From positions 310,001-374,000 of the forward strand of contig CBDICY010000002.1 in assembly GCA_965277445.1 (NCBI GenBank): 64,000 nt of DNA, given 5' to 3'. Made by a program: the position numbers and the translations under genes. Positions 39,023-48,300 of the stretch are shown in pieces. The stretch's first letter is position 1; each line of letters opens with the position of its first letter. The stretch comes from JAFMDF01 sp965277445 (GTDB lineage Bacteria; Bacteroidota; Bacteroidia; Chitinophagales; Saprospiraceae). The notes below the pieces were generated by a model. That model was not told the origin of the DNA, made no database searches, and was given only the letters and a program-made list of their open reading frames with translations.

Positions 39023-39757
39023 TCAATTATTCGAATTAGCTGTTTGAGTCGCACAGCAAGTACAAGTTTCTAGATAAACACAAGGGTCAATGTTAACACT
39101 TACCGAAAAAAAACAACTGCTATTTTCCGTATCAACAATCTTAAAAGCCGCGGCATTTCCTACTGGATAAGGTCCAAAAATAGTTTTCACTCCGTATGTA
39201 CCTGTTTGTCCACCTCCTTGCCAGGCAATTCCCTGCCCATTGGTCGTTAGCTGAAAACTAAAAGTATCATCACTAATATCTTGGGGGGTATTGTGGTCAT
39301 CATAAACGGCTGGGCTTAAGGTGCCAGTAATTCGAGACGGGCAGGTACAATTACAGGCTATATCTGCACAATCTACCTGACCATTATTATCGTCATCCTG
39401 ATTATTACCACATATTTCTTTACATATTTTAGTCCGCAATTCTATTTTTCCGATTTTAGTACATCTATCCGATTCGCTTGCTTCTGATTGTTGGGTATAT
39501 GCATGTATCTCAAAAACACCTGCTTCATTGACCGTTAGCGTAGTTACACTTTCATTAATTTTTTGTCCATCTTTATACCATTCAACGTAGGGATAGACAC
39601 CTCTATCAAAAGGGGATTTTAGTAAAACACTTTCCCATTCACAGAAATAAATAACAGCATCTTGTTGTGGTAGCAATGAATGGGCTACTAAATCGCCACA
39701 CAGCAATTGTAAGCAGCACAATAAGCTAATATTAATTAATTCTCTCATAGTATTCAT
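39023..39757 (-). CDS. Small secreted Ig-like Cys-rich protein
   Basis: 244 residues. The signal peptide is in LINISLLCCLQLLCGDLVAH (about 7-26). An Ig-like domain follows (about 35-105, VEWYKDGQKINES), then a MopE-like Cys/Asp segment (CGNNQDDDNNGQVDCADIAC, about 117-136), and a domain related to the N-terminus of the 1168-residue neighbour (about 143-225, ISDDTFSFQLTTNGQGIAW). The tail is Cys-rich (CVYLETCTCCATQ). There is no sorting domain or membrane anchor. It starts 19 bp after the GEVED gene, so the two are in one operon. Two tandem terminators follow it. It is likely an extracellular companion of its larger neighbours; function unknown. Confidence 0.78.
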   Translation of the reverse strand: MNTMRELINISLLCCLQLLCGDLVAHSLLPQQDAVIYFCEWESVLLKSPFDRGVYPYVEWYKDGQKINESVTTLTVNEAGVFEIHAYTQQSEASESDRCTKIGKIELRTKICKEICGNNQDDDNNGQVDCADIACNCTCPSRITGTLSPAVYDDHNTPQDISDDTFSFQLTTNGQGIAWQGGGQTGTYGVKTIFGPYPVGNAAAFKIVDTENSSCFFSVSVNIDPCVYLETCTCCATQTANSNN

Positions 39758-39776
39758 TTAAGGGTTTCGTCAAATA

Positions 39777-41531
39777 CTATTTTTTAAGAACCGTCGCTTT
39801 TATCGGTATACAAATTTCTGAACAAGCAACAGTCACCAAATAATCTTCCACTTCTCCATTTGGCTGTGGACCATAAGGTGTCATATTGTCTTGATGACTA
39901 ATTCTGATTCGCCAACCTAGGGCAGTATCCAGTTTGACTATTGAAGGAATTGTGACTTCCATTCTATCTGAAAACATAGTTGTTTCATCATTCCAATCCG
40001 CCACCATTTCATCAACATCTTCAAAATCACCATCGCCATTCCAATCTATCCATGCTGTTACATAAGCGGTATTTCCTGTAGTATTGGTATAAGAAAAAGG
40101 AAGTCTAATAGTCTGACCTGGAAATAAATCTAGGCTGGAAAAAAGAAGTAAACCATCTTCATCTCCTGCATCTCCAAATGCATCACTACTTGATTGACCA
40201 TCGGTTTCCGCATCAATCAATGTTCCAAGTCGTAACCCATCAATAATCCGATGACTGGGACCGTTATTAGCAGCATTAGTTTGGTAATTATTTGTCGAAG
40301 TAGTGGGATCCGTATCTGGCAAATCTCCCCAATCGTAAGTACCACAATCTTCCAAAGTAACCAGGACAGGACAACATAGTCCGACTTGACAGCCACTTAT
40401 ATTATTAGCTGTATAATAATAGGTCTCCATTCCATCTTCTAATCCTGCCGTACCCGCATTTACGGTTAAAGAATCTCCAATTCCCACCTGGACATCATTC
40501 GCATTATACCAAATAATACTCGTCAATCCTGTATCTGCATGAAGTGTTGCATAGTTGGTCGTATCGGCACAAATAGTTGCCATGCTTGATTGAGTCAAAG
40601 TAACGGTATGGTTTATAGTACTCGAACAACCTGCATCATCTGTTACTGTATACTGTAGGTCAATAGTACCAGTAATTGCATTAGTGCCATCTATGGCTAG
40701 TTTTTGGTTGGCTGTATTATTGAGGGTAAACCCTGTAGCAGAACCCGTCCCTAAGGTCGTCCAAGTATGGGCGGTGTAGTTGCCCGAACCACCGCTTGGG
40801 TTTGCATCTATAGTATCGATACTTCCAATACAAGCAACGGTAGGGTTAAGATTGGCAGTTAGCGTAGTAGAACAACATACCTCTGTTTGCACCACTATTG
40901 GGCAACATATTCCGATAGTACATCCATTTCCATCCTGTGCCGTATAATAAAATTGATCGTTTCCATCTTCTAAACCTGCTGTATTCGCATCTATAGTCAC
41001 GTCATCTCCTGTGCCGACAGATGTGCCCGCACTATTAAACCATTCTACACCTGTCAAGCCACTTTCAGCGGAAAAAGTAGCGGAATTAGCGCCGCTCGAA
41101 CATAATAGTACAGAATCAGGAATTGAATGCGTTATCCTTATCTCTGCTGTATCTGTATCTGGACCATCCGTTGCCAATACATAGATGACACTATTCGTAG
41201 TCGGAGTGATCGTCGTACTGGCAAGCATATTTCCTCCATTTGGAGGGGTAGCATTATGGAAAGTCAAGGTGCCACTTGTGGTACTCGCCAATACCGAAAC
41301 ATCTATTATTTCGCCATTACAAATCGTCGTATCTCTAGTCGTGATAATTGGATTAGGAAGCCCTTTCAAGAATGTTGGCGTTGCTTTTTTGTGTAAAGAA
41401 GAAACAGGAATATCAAAAGTTTCATTCATACCATTGGCCGTTAACCAACAACTACTGACTAGAAGGGCTATTTTTAAGAGGCGAAAGGTGTGAAGGCCAA
41501 GTGAATTAATTGTTTTGATTATATGTATCAT
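39777..41531 (-). CDS. Secreted Ig-like protein with C-terminal GEVED domain
   Basis: 584 residues from ATG 41531, which puts the signal sequence (LLKIALLVSSCWLTANG) near the start. The longer frame to 41618 begins inside a duplicated noncoding segment and is rejected. Modules: an Ig-like domain related to the leftmost giant (TTRDTTICNGEIIDVSVLAS), two related Cys domains with GNDQFYYTAQDGNGCTIGIC and GMETYYYTANNISGCQVGLC, a region between them with LTLTQSS, then a GEVED domain (about 425-570; DWGDLPDTD, AWIDWNGDGDFED, GEVEDYLV) that probably binds Ca or a partner surface. It ends CSEICIPIKATVLKK, similar to the tail of the next upstream gene product (CPPKICLPVRIVINSNN). No type A sorting domain. 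A cell-surface role is inferred. Confidence 0.83.
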   Translation of the reverse strand: MIHIIKTINSLGLHTFRLLKIALLVSSCWLTANGMNETFDIPVSSLHKKATPTFLKGLPNPIITTRDTTICNGEIIDVSVLASTTSGTLTFHNATPPNGGNMLASTTITPTTNSVIYVLATDGPDTDTAEIRITHSIPDSVLLCSSGANSATFSAESGLTGVEWFNSAGTSVGTGDDVTIDANTAGLEDGNDQFYYTAQDGNGCTIGICCPIVVQTEVCCSTTLTANLNPTVACIGSIDTIDANPSGGSGNYTAHTWTTLGTGSATGFTLNNTANQKLAIDGTNAITGTIDLQYTVTDDAGCSSTINHTVTLTQSSMATICADTTNYATLHADTGLTSIIWYNANDVQVGIGDSLTVNAGTAGLEDGMETYYYTANNISGCQVGLCCPVLVTLEDCGTYDWGDLPDTDPTTSTNNYQTNAANNGPSHRIIDGLRLGTLIDAETDGQSSSDAFGDAGDEDGLLLFSSLDLFPGQTIRLPFSYTNTTGNTAYVTAWIDWNGDGDFEDVDEMVADWNDETTMFSDRMEVTIPSIVKLDTALGWRIRISHQDNMTPYGPQPNGEVEDYLVTVACSEICIPIKATVLKK

Positions 41532-41575
41532 TGCATTATGTCTAAGTACTATACAAAGTACTGAGTTGTAAAATA

Positions 41576-41836
41576 AAAGTAGGAAGTCACCTACTGTTGC
41601 AAATAACTCCCCTACCATTTAGTAAAGAACATTATTTCAAAAAGAGACGAACTACTCTAATGAGTAACGTACCCAATTTTTTGAAATAGAAATGTTGGTC
41701 ATTAATGGTTTATAGGCTTAAAGAAAAGGGGTACTTTTATTTTGACCATATATCTTCTATGGTCAAAGTTTTCAATAAATAAGCCATAAACAGACTAAAA
41801 TCACCTCAAAGGAAGAGGGAAGGGGTGAATGTAGGG
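41576..41836. repeat. Duplicated 260-bp noncoding segment, copy 1
   Basis: It is collinear with 56086-56345 over 261 versus 260 bp. The ends are well conserved (AAAGTAGGAAGTCA at one end, GGGGTgAATGTAG at the other), as are internal blocks TACCATTT-AAAGAACATTAT and AATAAGCC-AAACAG, while the middle is diverged. Each copy lies just upstream of a minus-strand secreted-protein gene. It may be a shared leader/promoter region or a mobile noncoding element. Confidence 0.6.
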
Positions 41837-41979
41837 TATCTAGAGTTGATGTAGGGTTAAATGGTTTCAAGCTAATTAATAAGTCCGATGTATTAATTAT
41901 TAAATCCCTACAAAAACTATTCAATTAAGTCTAAAAATCCCTACTGGTTGACATTCCTTTGAAAAATTTAGTCTGCTTT

Positions 41980-43878
41980 TTAATTATTACTGTTTATCAC
42001 AATTCGAACAGGTAAACAAATTTTAGGAGGACAAGCTACTGCACAATCCATCCCTACACAAGCAGTTGCGCCATCTGCGCTAGTCAAATCATCAAAATTG
42101 GTCCCCATAGAAGTAGTCGTACTTCCTGCCATATTATTTTCAGAAATGGTCGTATATTGGTTGGTGATCGTTCCTGCATTGCTAGGGCGACTATGATAAA
42201 AATTCAAACAATTACTACCTGTTTGGTCACTCATCACACTAGGGTCGGTATCTACACAAATAACTGCTACGGGGGTAAAAGTAGTCGCATTGACTAGGGT
42301 TGCCGCCGCTGGATTGGTTTTGTTGGTTTGGACAATACCAAAGTCTAAAAAGCCCAGATTATTATCTATATCATCCAATGGACTACTCCCCTCTTGTCCT
42401 GTGATTTTTATGTTTTGGTCAATCATTGCACTTCCGTAATACGTACTTGGCAATAAGGAAGTAACAGAATTAACCGTCATTAAGTCTCCATCAAAAAAGA
42501 GTCGATAGTTTTGGTCGCCTAAAGTCCAATCACTTCCTGAAGTATTCTTTACTTCTAATTGATAACAAACTTGATTGTTTTCACAATCTAAAGTATTTCT
42601 AGTCAATTGGATATCCCATTGGTTTTCTATTGAACAATCCATGCCTACACAAGCCGCAGCTCCATCTACACTAGTCAAATCATCATAATTGATACCCATA
42701 GCAGTAGTCGTACTTCCAACCATATTGTTTTCAGAAATAGTCGTGTATTGATTAGTGATAGTTCCTGCGTTGCTCGGGCGACTATGGTGAAAACTCAAAC
42801 AATTACTATCCGTTTGGTCACTCATCACGCTAGGGTCAGTATCTACACAGATGACTGCCACAGGGGTAAAGGTAGTCGCATTGACTATAGTTGCCGCCGC
42901 AGGATTGGTTTTATTCGTTTGGACAATACCAAAGTCTAAAAAACCCAAATTATTATCTATATCATCCAATGGACTACCTGCCTCTTGTCCTGTGATTTTT
43001 ATGTTTTGGTCAATCATTGCACTTCCGTAATGCGAACTTGGTAATAAAGAGGTAACTGAATTAACGGTCATTAAGTCTCCATCAAAAAATAAACGATAGT
43101 TTTGGTCGCCTAAAGTCCAATCGTCACCCGATGTGTTTTTGACTTCTAATTGATAGCAAACTTGATTGTTTTCACAATCTAAAGTATTTCTAGTCAATTG
43201 GATATCCCATTGATTTTGGGTTATACAATCCATGCCTACACAAGCCGCAGTACCATCTGCGCTCGTCAAATCATCATAATTGGTACCCATAGCAGTAGTC
43301 GTACTTCCTGATACATTATTTTCAGAAATGGTGGTATATTGGTTAGTGATACTCCCTGCATTACTAGGGCGACTATGGTAAAAACTTAAGCAATTACTAC
43401 CCGTTTGGTCACTCATGACACTAGGGTCAGTATCTACACAGATGACTGCTACGGGGGTAAAAGTAGTTGCATTGACTATAGTTGCCGCCGCAGGATTGGT
43501 TTTATTGGTTTGCACAATACCAAAGTCCAAAAAGCCCAGATTATTATCTATATCATCTAGTGGACTAGCCGCCTCTTGCCCCTGTCCTTCGATTTTTATA
43601 TTTTGGTCGATTATTGCATTTCCGTAATGGGTACTTGGTAATAAGGAAGTAACCGAGTTAACGGTCATTAAATCCCCATCAAAAAAGAAACGATAATTTT
43701 GGTCGCCTAGCGTCCAATCATTTCCTGAGGTGTTTTTTACTTCTAATTGATAACAAACTTGGTTATTTTCACAATCTAAAGTGTTTCTAGTCAATTGTAT
43801 ATCCCATTGGTTTTGGGCAAAAGATGAAACAGTTATCAACATAGCTGACAATAAAAATAATATCTTGTTCATGGGCAA
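41980..43878 (-). CDS. Secreted protein with triplicated 200-residue domain
   Basis: 632 residues with a signal peptide (MPMNKILFLLSAMLITVSSF then AQ). It is composed almost entirely of three near-identical copies of one domain (about 22-222, 223-420, 421-615), each starting QWDIQLTRNTLDCENNQVC and containing TLGDQNYR(F/L)FFDGDL, SPLDDIDNNLGFLDFGIVQ and NQYTTISEN. Copies differ by only a few residues, including a two-residue GQ difference in the first. It ends CPPKICLPVRIVINSNN. A single diverged copy of the domain forms most of the adjacent 314-residue protein, which does have a T9SS sorting domain. The near-identity of the copies points to recent amplification. A polymer or adhesin role is possible; no known domain was recognised. 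Confidence 0.85.
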   Translation of the reverse strand: MPMNKILFLLSAMLITVSSFAQNQWDIQLTRNTLDCENNQVCYQLEVKNTSGNDWTLGDQNYRFFFDGDLMTVNSVTSLLPSTHYGNAIIDQNIKIEGQGQEAASPLDDIDNNLGFLDFGIVQTNKTNPAAATIVNATTFTPVAVICVDTDPSVMSDQTGSNCLSFYHSRPSNAGSITNQYTTISENNVSGSTTTAMGTNYDDLTSADGTAACVGMDCITQNQWDIQLTRNTLDCENNQVCYQLEVKNTSGDDWTLGDQNYRLFFDGDLMTVNSVTSLLPSSHYGSAMIDQNIKITGQEAGSPLDDIDNNLGFLDFGIVQTNKTNPAAATIVNATTFTPVAVICVDTDPSVMSDQTDSNCLSFHHSRPSNAGTITNQYTTISENNMVGSTTTAMGINYDDLTSVDGAAACVGMDCSIENQWDIQLTRNTLDCENNQVCYQLEVKNTSGSDWTLGDQNYRLFFDGDLMTVNSVTSLLPSTYYGSAMIDQNIKITGQEGSSPLDDIDNNLGFLDFGIVQTNKTNPAAATLVNATTFTPVAVICVDTDPSVMSDQTGSNCLNFYHSRPSNAGTITNQYTTISENNMAGSTTTSMGTNFDDLTSADGATACVGMDCAVACPPKICLPVRIVINSNN

Positions 43879-43969
43879 TTAAATTGTTATTTTGAATAAA
43901 AAGCTTAGAGCGGGAACTTGTTTTTCAATTTACTGAAATACAAACTCCCACTTGACCTTCCAATACCGT

Positions 43970-44914
43970 TTATTGATGTTTCACAATAAGTGTTTTTATT
44001 AAATGGTGCTTGTCTGTTTTTAAATGAAAAAAGTAAGTACCTGATGCTAAGTTTAGCGGCAATTGTATTTGCTTATTTTGAGCGGGTAACTTTGAATACC
44101 TGTTCAACAAAGTGCCTTGCACATCATATACTAATACATCGTGTACCGCATCTCTAGCTAAAGCTGTTTCGTAATTTAATGGCGTTCCCAAAGCATGAGG
44201 GTTAGGAAAAATACTTAGTTGTTGTTGGTCTAAAAAATCTTCCGTTGAAGATAATAGCCCACACACTTCTGCTAGTTGTGCATCTAAACCTATTTCTTCA
44301 TTGACATCCAAAAAAGTAACCGAATTGGTCGCTTTAGTGTGATTAGGGGCATCTATTTCGGAAATAGTGGCAAATTGCTTAGTAATCTGTCCAGCCGTTT
44401 CTGCTCTGGAAAAATAAATCTGAACAGGAGGTGCTTCCGCTTCTATTAATTCTGATGCAACCGCTAGTTTAAGTTCCGCAATTGGCGTATATTTCAACGC
44501 ATTAATTTGAATAGATGCGGTTGTATTTTTCTTATAAGCCACAATATTAAAATCTAAAAACCCTAAGTGACTATCTATGGCATCTAAAGGACTAAAAGTT
44601 TCTTGTCCTTGTCCTGTAATTTCCAATAACTCATTGATTTGTGCATTGGCATATACGTTTTCAGGCAAAAGACTCTGAACCGATAGCATGGACAAATTTT
44701 CCGCATCAAAAAAGAAACGGTAATTTTGGTCTCCTAATGCCCATGTTTCCGCATCTAGCCCTTTTATACTTAAGGTATAAGTGGCTTCCAAATTGTCGCA
44801 ATCTAAATCGGATAAACTCAATTTGCCTATCCAATTGGATTGACTGACAAGGGGAAAAGTACCTAGTACACTAAATATAAAAACTATAAAAACATTCATT
44901 TTATTCATTATCAT
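43970..44914 (-). CDS. T9SS cargo with one copy of the 200-residue domain
   Basis: 314 residues with a signal peptide (VFIVFIFSVLGTFPLVSQ). Residues about 25-225 are homologous to the triplicated domain of the next gene (ALGDQNYRFFFDAENLSMLS, SPLDAIDSHLGFLDFNIVAY, QFATISEIDAPNHT). Residues about 235-314 form a T9SS type A sorting domain (SIFPNPHALGTPLNYETAL to TLIVKHQ). It starts 25 bp from a MITE-like element and precedes the triplicated gene by 91 bp on the same strand, so the two are probably co-transcribed. A working idea is that this protein is the surface-anchored base on which the untagged triplicated protein assembles; that is inference only. Confidence 0.87.
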   Translation of the reverse strand: MIMNKMNVFIVFIFSVLGTFPLVSQSNWIGKLSLSDLDCDNLEATYTLSIKGLDAETWALGDQNYRFFFDAENLSMLSVQSLLPENVYANAQINELLEITGQGQETFSPLDAIDSHLGFLDFNIVAYKKNTTASIQINALKYTPIAELKLAVASELIEAEAPPVQIYFSRAETAGQITKQFATISEIDAPNHTKATNSVTFLDVNEEIGLDAQLAEVCGLLSSTEDFLDQQQLSIFPNPHALGTPLNYETALARDAVHDVLVYDVQGTLLNRYSKLPAQNKQIQLPLNLASGTYFFHLKTDKHHLIKTLIVKHQ

Positions 44915-44939
44915 TAATTTTGATGATAGGGAAAGTAGG

Positions 44940-45348
44940 GGTTGTGTAAAAGTTCAAAGTCATTCGTAACAGCCAAATAAATGTCATGCGCTGTAATGTT
45001 GTAGCCAAACTAATCGACAAAAAGTTGTGGCTGTTTACTGATATTACTTAACCCCAAGGGGGTGATATATGATAACCTAGGGCGAAAAGCCCTAGGAATA
45101 AATCTAATATAATGGTCTCAAAACCCCAACGGGGTGACATAAATTCATCCTTTATGTCGCTCTTTCAGAGCTTAACCGAGCGAGCGTTATGCTCTAATCA
45201 TAGGGCTGTGCCCCATGTTATTATATTTCACTCCTTTGAAGCTAAGATTAGATAGTCACAACTCTCTGTCGGTTTAATAGTCACAACATTACGCCGCAAG
45301 ACATAAATTTGGCGATTACCTTAGACGCAAATACTTTTTACACAACCC
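44940..45348. mobile_element. MITE-like element, family B
   Basis: 409 bp with long imperfect terminal inverted repeats of about 95 bp. Both ends read GGGTTGTGTAAAA inward, then GCCAAAT..ATGTC.TGCG and GTAATGTTGT blocks in matching order. The interior has small palindromes (CCTAGGGCgaaaaGCCCTAGG, CCCCAACGGGGTGACATA) of a kind often seen in interspersed Bacteroidota repeats. It encodes no protein. It fills almost the entire gap between the 2041-residue gene stop and the 314-residue gene start, so it also supplies the latter's upstream region. No clear target duplication was seen. Confidence 0.6.
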
Positions 45349-45362
45349 GAACCTAATTCCTA

Positions 45363-48300
45363 TTAATTATTTACATCCGAAGATTTCCCTGAATTCTTTA
45401 ACCAATGGGATTCATCATCCGCATTGACATCTCCATCAAGGTTATAATCTCCGATGTTGTATATATCACCTTCTGAGTTATTACCTGTCCAAATAGACTC
45501 ATCTGTCGCATTTATATCTGTTCGAGAACCAGCACTACTTATTTGGTCACCATTTGCGGCAAACATACCAAAGGCATTCGCCTCCAGCAGTTGCTGTCCA
45601 TCCCCTGTAAAGGTTTTGAAAGACTGCTGAGTACGGAAATCAAACGATAAACCACTTGCTGTCACCGTTACTGAATTAGGACTCATAACTGGTAAATGGT
45701 TACGGTGTTCTATCACAATGTAATAGCTCTGTCCAATAGCTAAAGTACAGCTACACCCATTTGGAAACATAATCGTACCGTCTTTCATCAACCAAGCTGC
45801 TTGCGTACAAGCCGCGCTACTAGCCAATTGTGAAGTTCTAAGTGTGACTAATACCCAATCTACTACATCTGGGTCATAGCCTGCTTTGCCATCACCAACA
45901 GTTGTATAATTGTAAGTAGCTCCGTCTGTGCCACTATAAGACCATGGGGCAGTATTATAAGGTTGCCCAACTGGAGTTTCTGTACCAAGGAAGAAAAGAG
46001 GGTCTTGTCCTGGCAATAACTGTTGGTCGTTCAAGTCTGTACGCATTTCGTTCAGGTCAACATCGTAAACGCCTTCTAACCAAACTGACAGGTTGATGTT
46101 ACAGGCAATACTAACATTTGGAATGCCTAAGCCACCAAATACAGGGATGTCATTATCCACCACATCTGCAATACCATCGTTGTCGGTATCCGCTGGGTTG
46201 TCAACTTGACCGTCACCATTGCCATCTAAGCTACCATTGTTTGTATCATCAATATCGTCGCTTGCACCATTAGTAGTACCTACCATGTTTTCCGTTGGGT
46301 CATCACTATCTGGGTCGATGTAATCTGGAGTCCCTTCATTATCCGCATCTGTTAATGTATGGTCATTTAGGTCTCCAAAATCGACATCATTGCCATCCGC
46401 ATTGTCTACAATACCATCTTGGTCTGCATCTGGTCCGTCCGCTACGCCATCATCATCTGCATCAAGTGCGCCTGAGCCACCTTCTACTAAATCAGAAACC
46501 GTATCATTGTCTGAATCCAAATCTTGGAAGTCTAGTTGTCCGTCACTATCTGTATCGGGAGGTGTATTACCTATATTTGCGGTTGCAGGAATACCATTCG
46601 TCGTTGGAGTTGTGCCCACTACGCCGTCTGCTATACCATCACCATTTGCATCGGTGCCACCTGATTCTAACACATCATTGATGCCATCATTATCAGCATC
46701 TAAATCTAAATTATCAGGAATGCCATCACCGTCTGTGTCGCCATTTGCTGGCGCAGTTGCTAGTTCTACCACATCTGTAATTCCATCATTGTCATCATCT
46801 AAATCGTCGACGTCTGCAATACCATCGCTATCTGTATCCAAACAACTTCCATTAGCACTTCCCAAAGAGGCAGTATTCAGCACACACCAATCACTACTTC
46901 CTGTATCTGTTCCAGTACTACCGTTTGGTGGATTACTAACACCAGCAGTAGGGCATGCAGACCCTGTAGGAATGGTCACAAAACTTCCAGCATTATCCCA
47001 TACGCCCGCACTCACAGCTACTGCTGCTCTTCCGTTATTTCCACTATTATATTGGATATAATCCTTAATATTAGCTGCACTTCCAAAATCGGAATTATTC
47101 ATATATAAGCCAATTTCACCATCGCTTTGTCCGATATGCCCCCATTGTAATACTAAATATCCACCTGCAGGTATCATCATGTTACCTGAGATAGTAGTTA
47201 TGTTAACATCCGTACCAATTTCAGCATACATAGGGAATTTACATAAATACCAACTGCTTACATCAATGGTAGCAGAAGAGCTATTGTACAATTCTATTTG
47301 TTGATTACAAATACTTATTTCAGAAATAAGTACATCACCCATATTACTTGATGAAATACCTAATCCACCAAAAACTGTTGTATTATCATCCACAACATCT
47401 GCGATACCATCGTCATCTATATCTGTTGGATTGTCTACTAAACCATCACCATCAGCATCTAAGCCACTATTTGGTGTCCCATCAATATCGTCGCCTGTGC
47501 CATCGGCAGCATCTACGGTATTGTCGGTTGCATCATCGCTATCTGGGTCGATATAATCTGGTGTCCCTTCATTATCCGTATCTGGTAAGATTGGGTCATT
47601 CATATCGCCAAAATTGACATCATCACCATCGGCAGCATCTACGATACCATCCATATCTGCATCTGGTCCATCTGCTACGCCATCATTATTCGCATCAGGT
47701 GCGCCAGAGCCACCTTCTACTAAATCAGAAACCGTATCGTTATCCGAATCCAAATCTTGGAAATCTGGTTGTCCGTCGCTGTCTGTATCGGGAGGGGTGT
47801 TACCTGTACCTGCGGTCGCTGGAATACCATTGGTCGTTGGGGTTGTACCCACTACGCCGTCTGCTATCCCATCGCCGTCAGCATCTGTTCCGCCTGATTC
47901 TAAGACATCATTGATACCATCATTATCACTATCTAAATCTAAATTATCTGGAATGCCGTCACCGTCCGTGTCTCCGTTTGCTGGTGCACTTGCAAGTTCT
48001 GTGACATCGGTGATACCATCATTATCATCATCTAAATCTTCTGTGTCTGGGATACCATCACCATCGGTGTCTAGTGTACCTAAACCACCAAAAACAGGGA
48101 TGTTATCGTCCACCACATCTGCGATACCATCGTCATCTATATCTGCTGGATTGTCAACTAGACCATCACCATCAGCATCTAAGCCACTATTTGGTGTGCC
48201 ATCAATATCGTCGCCTGTGCCATCAGTAGCGCCTACCGTGTTTTCCGCTGGATTATCGCTATCTGGATCGATATAATCTGGTGTGTTTTGACTATCTGAA

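Noticed and set aside
41532..41618. Longer N-terminus of the GEVED protein
   Set aside because: It begins inside a duplicated noncoding segment whose second copy does not code for the same peptide, and it precedes the true signal sequence.
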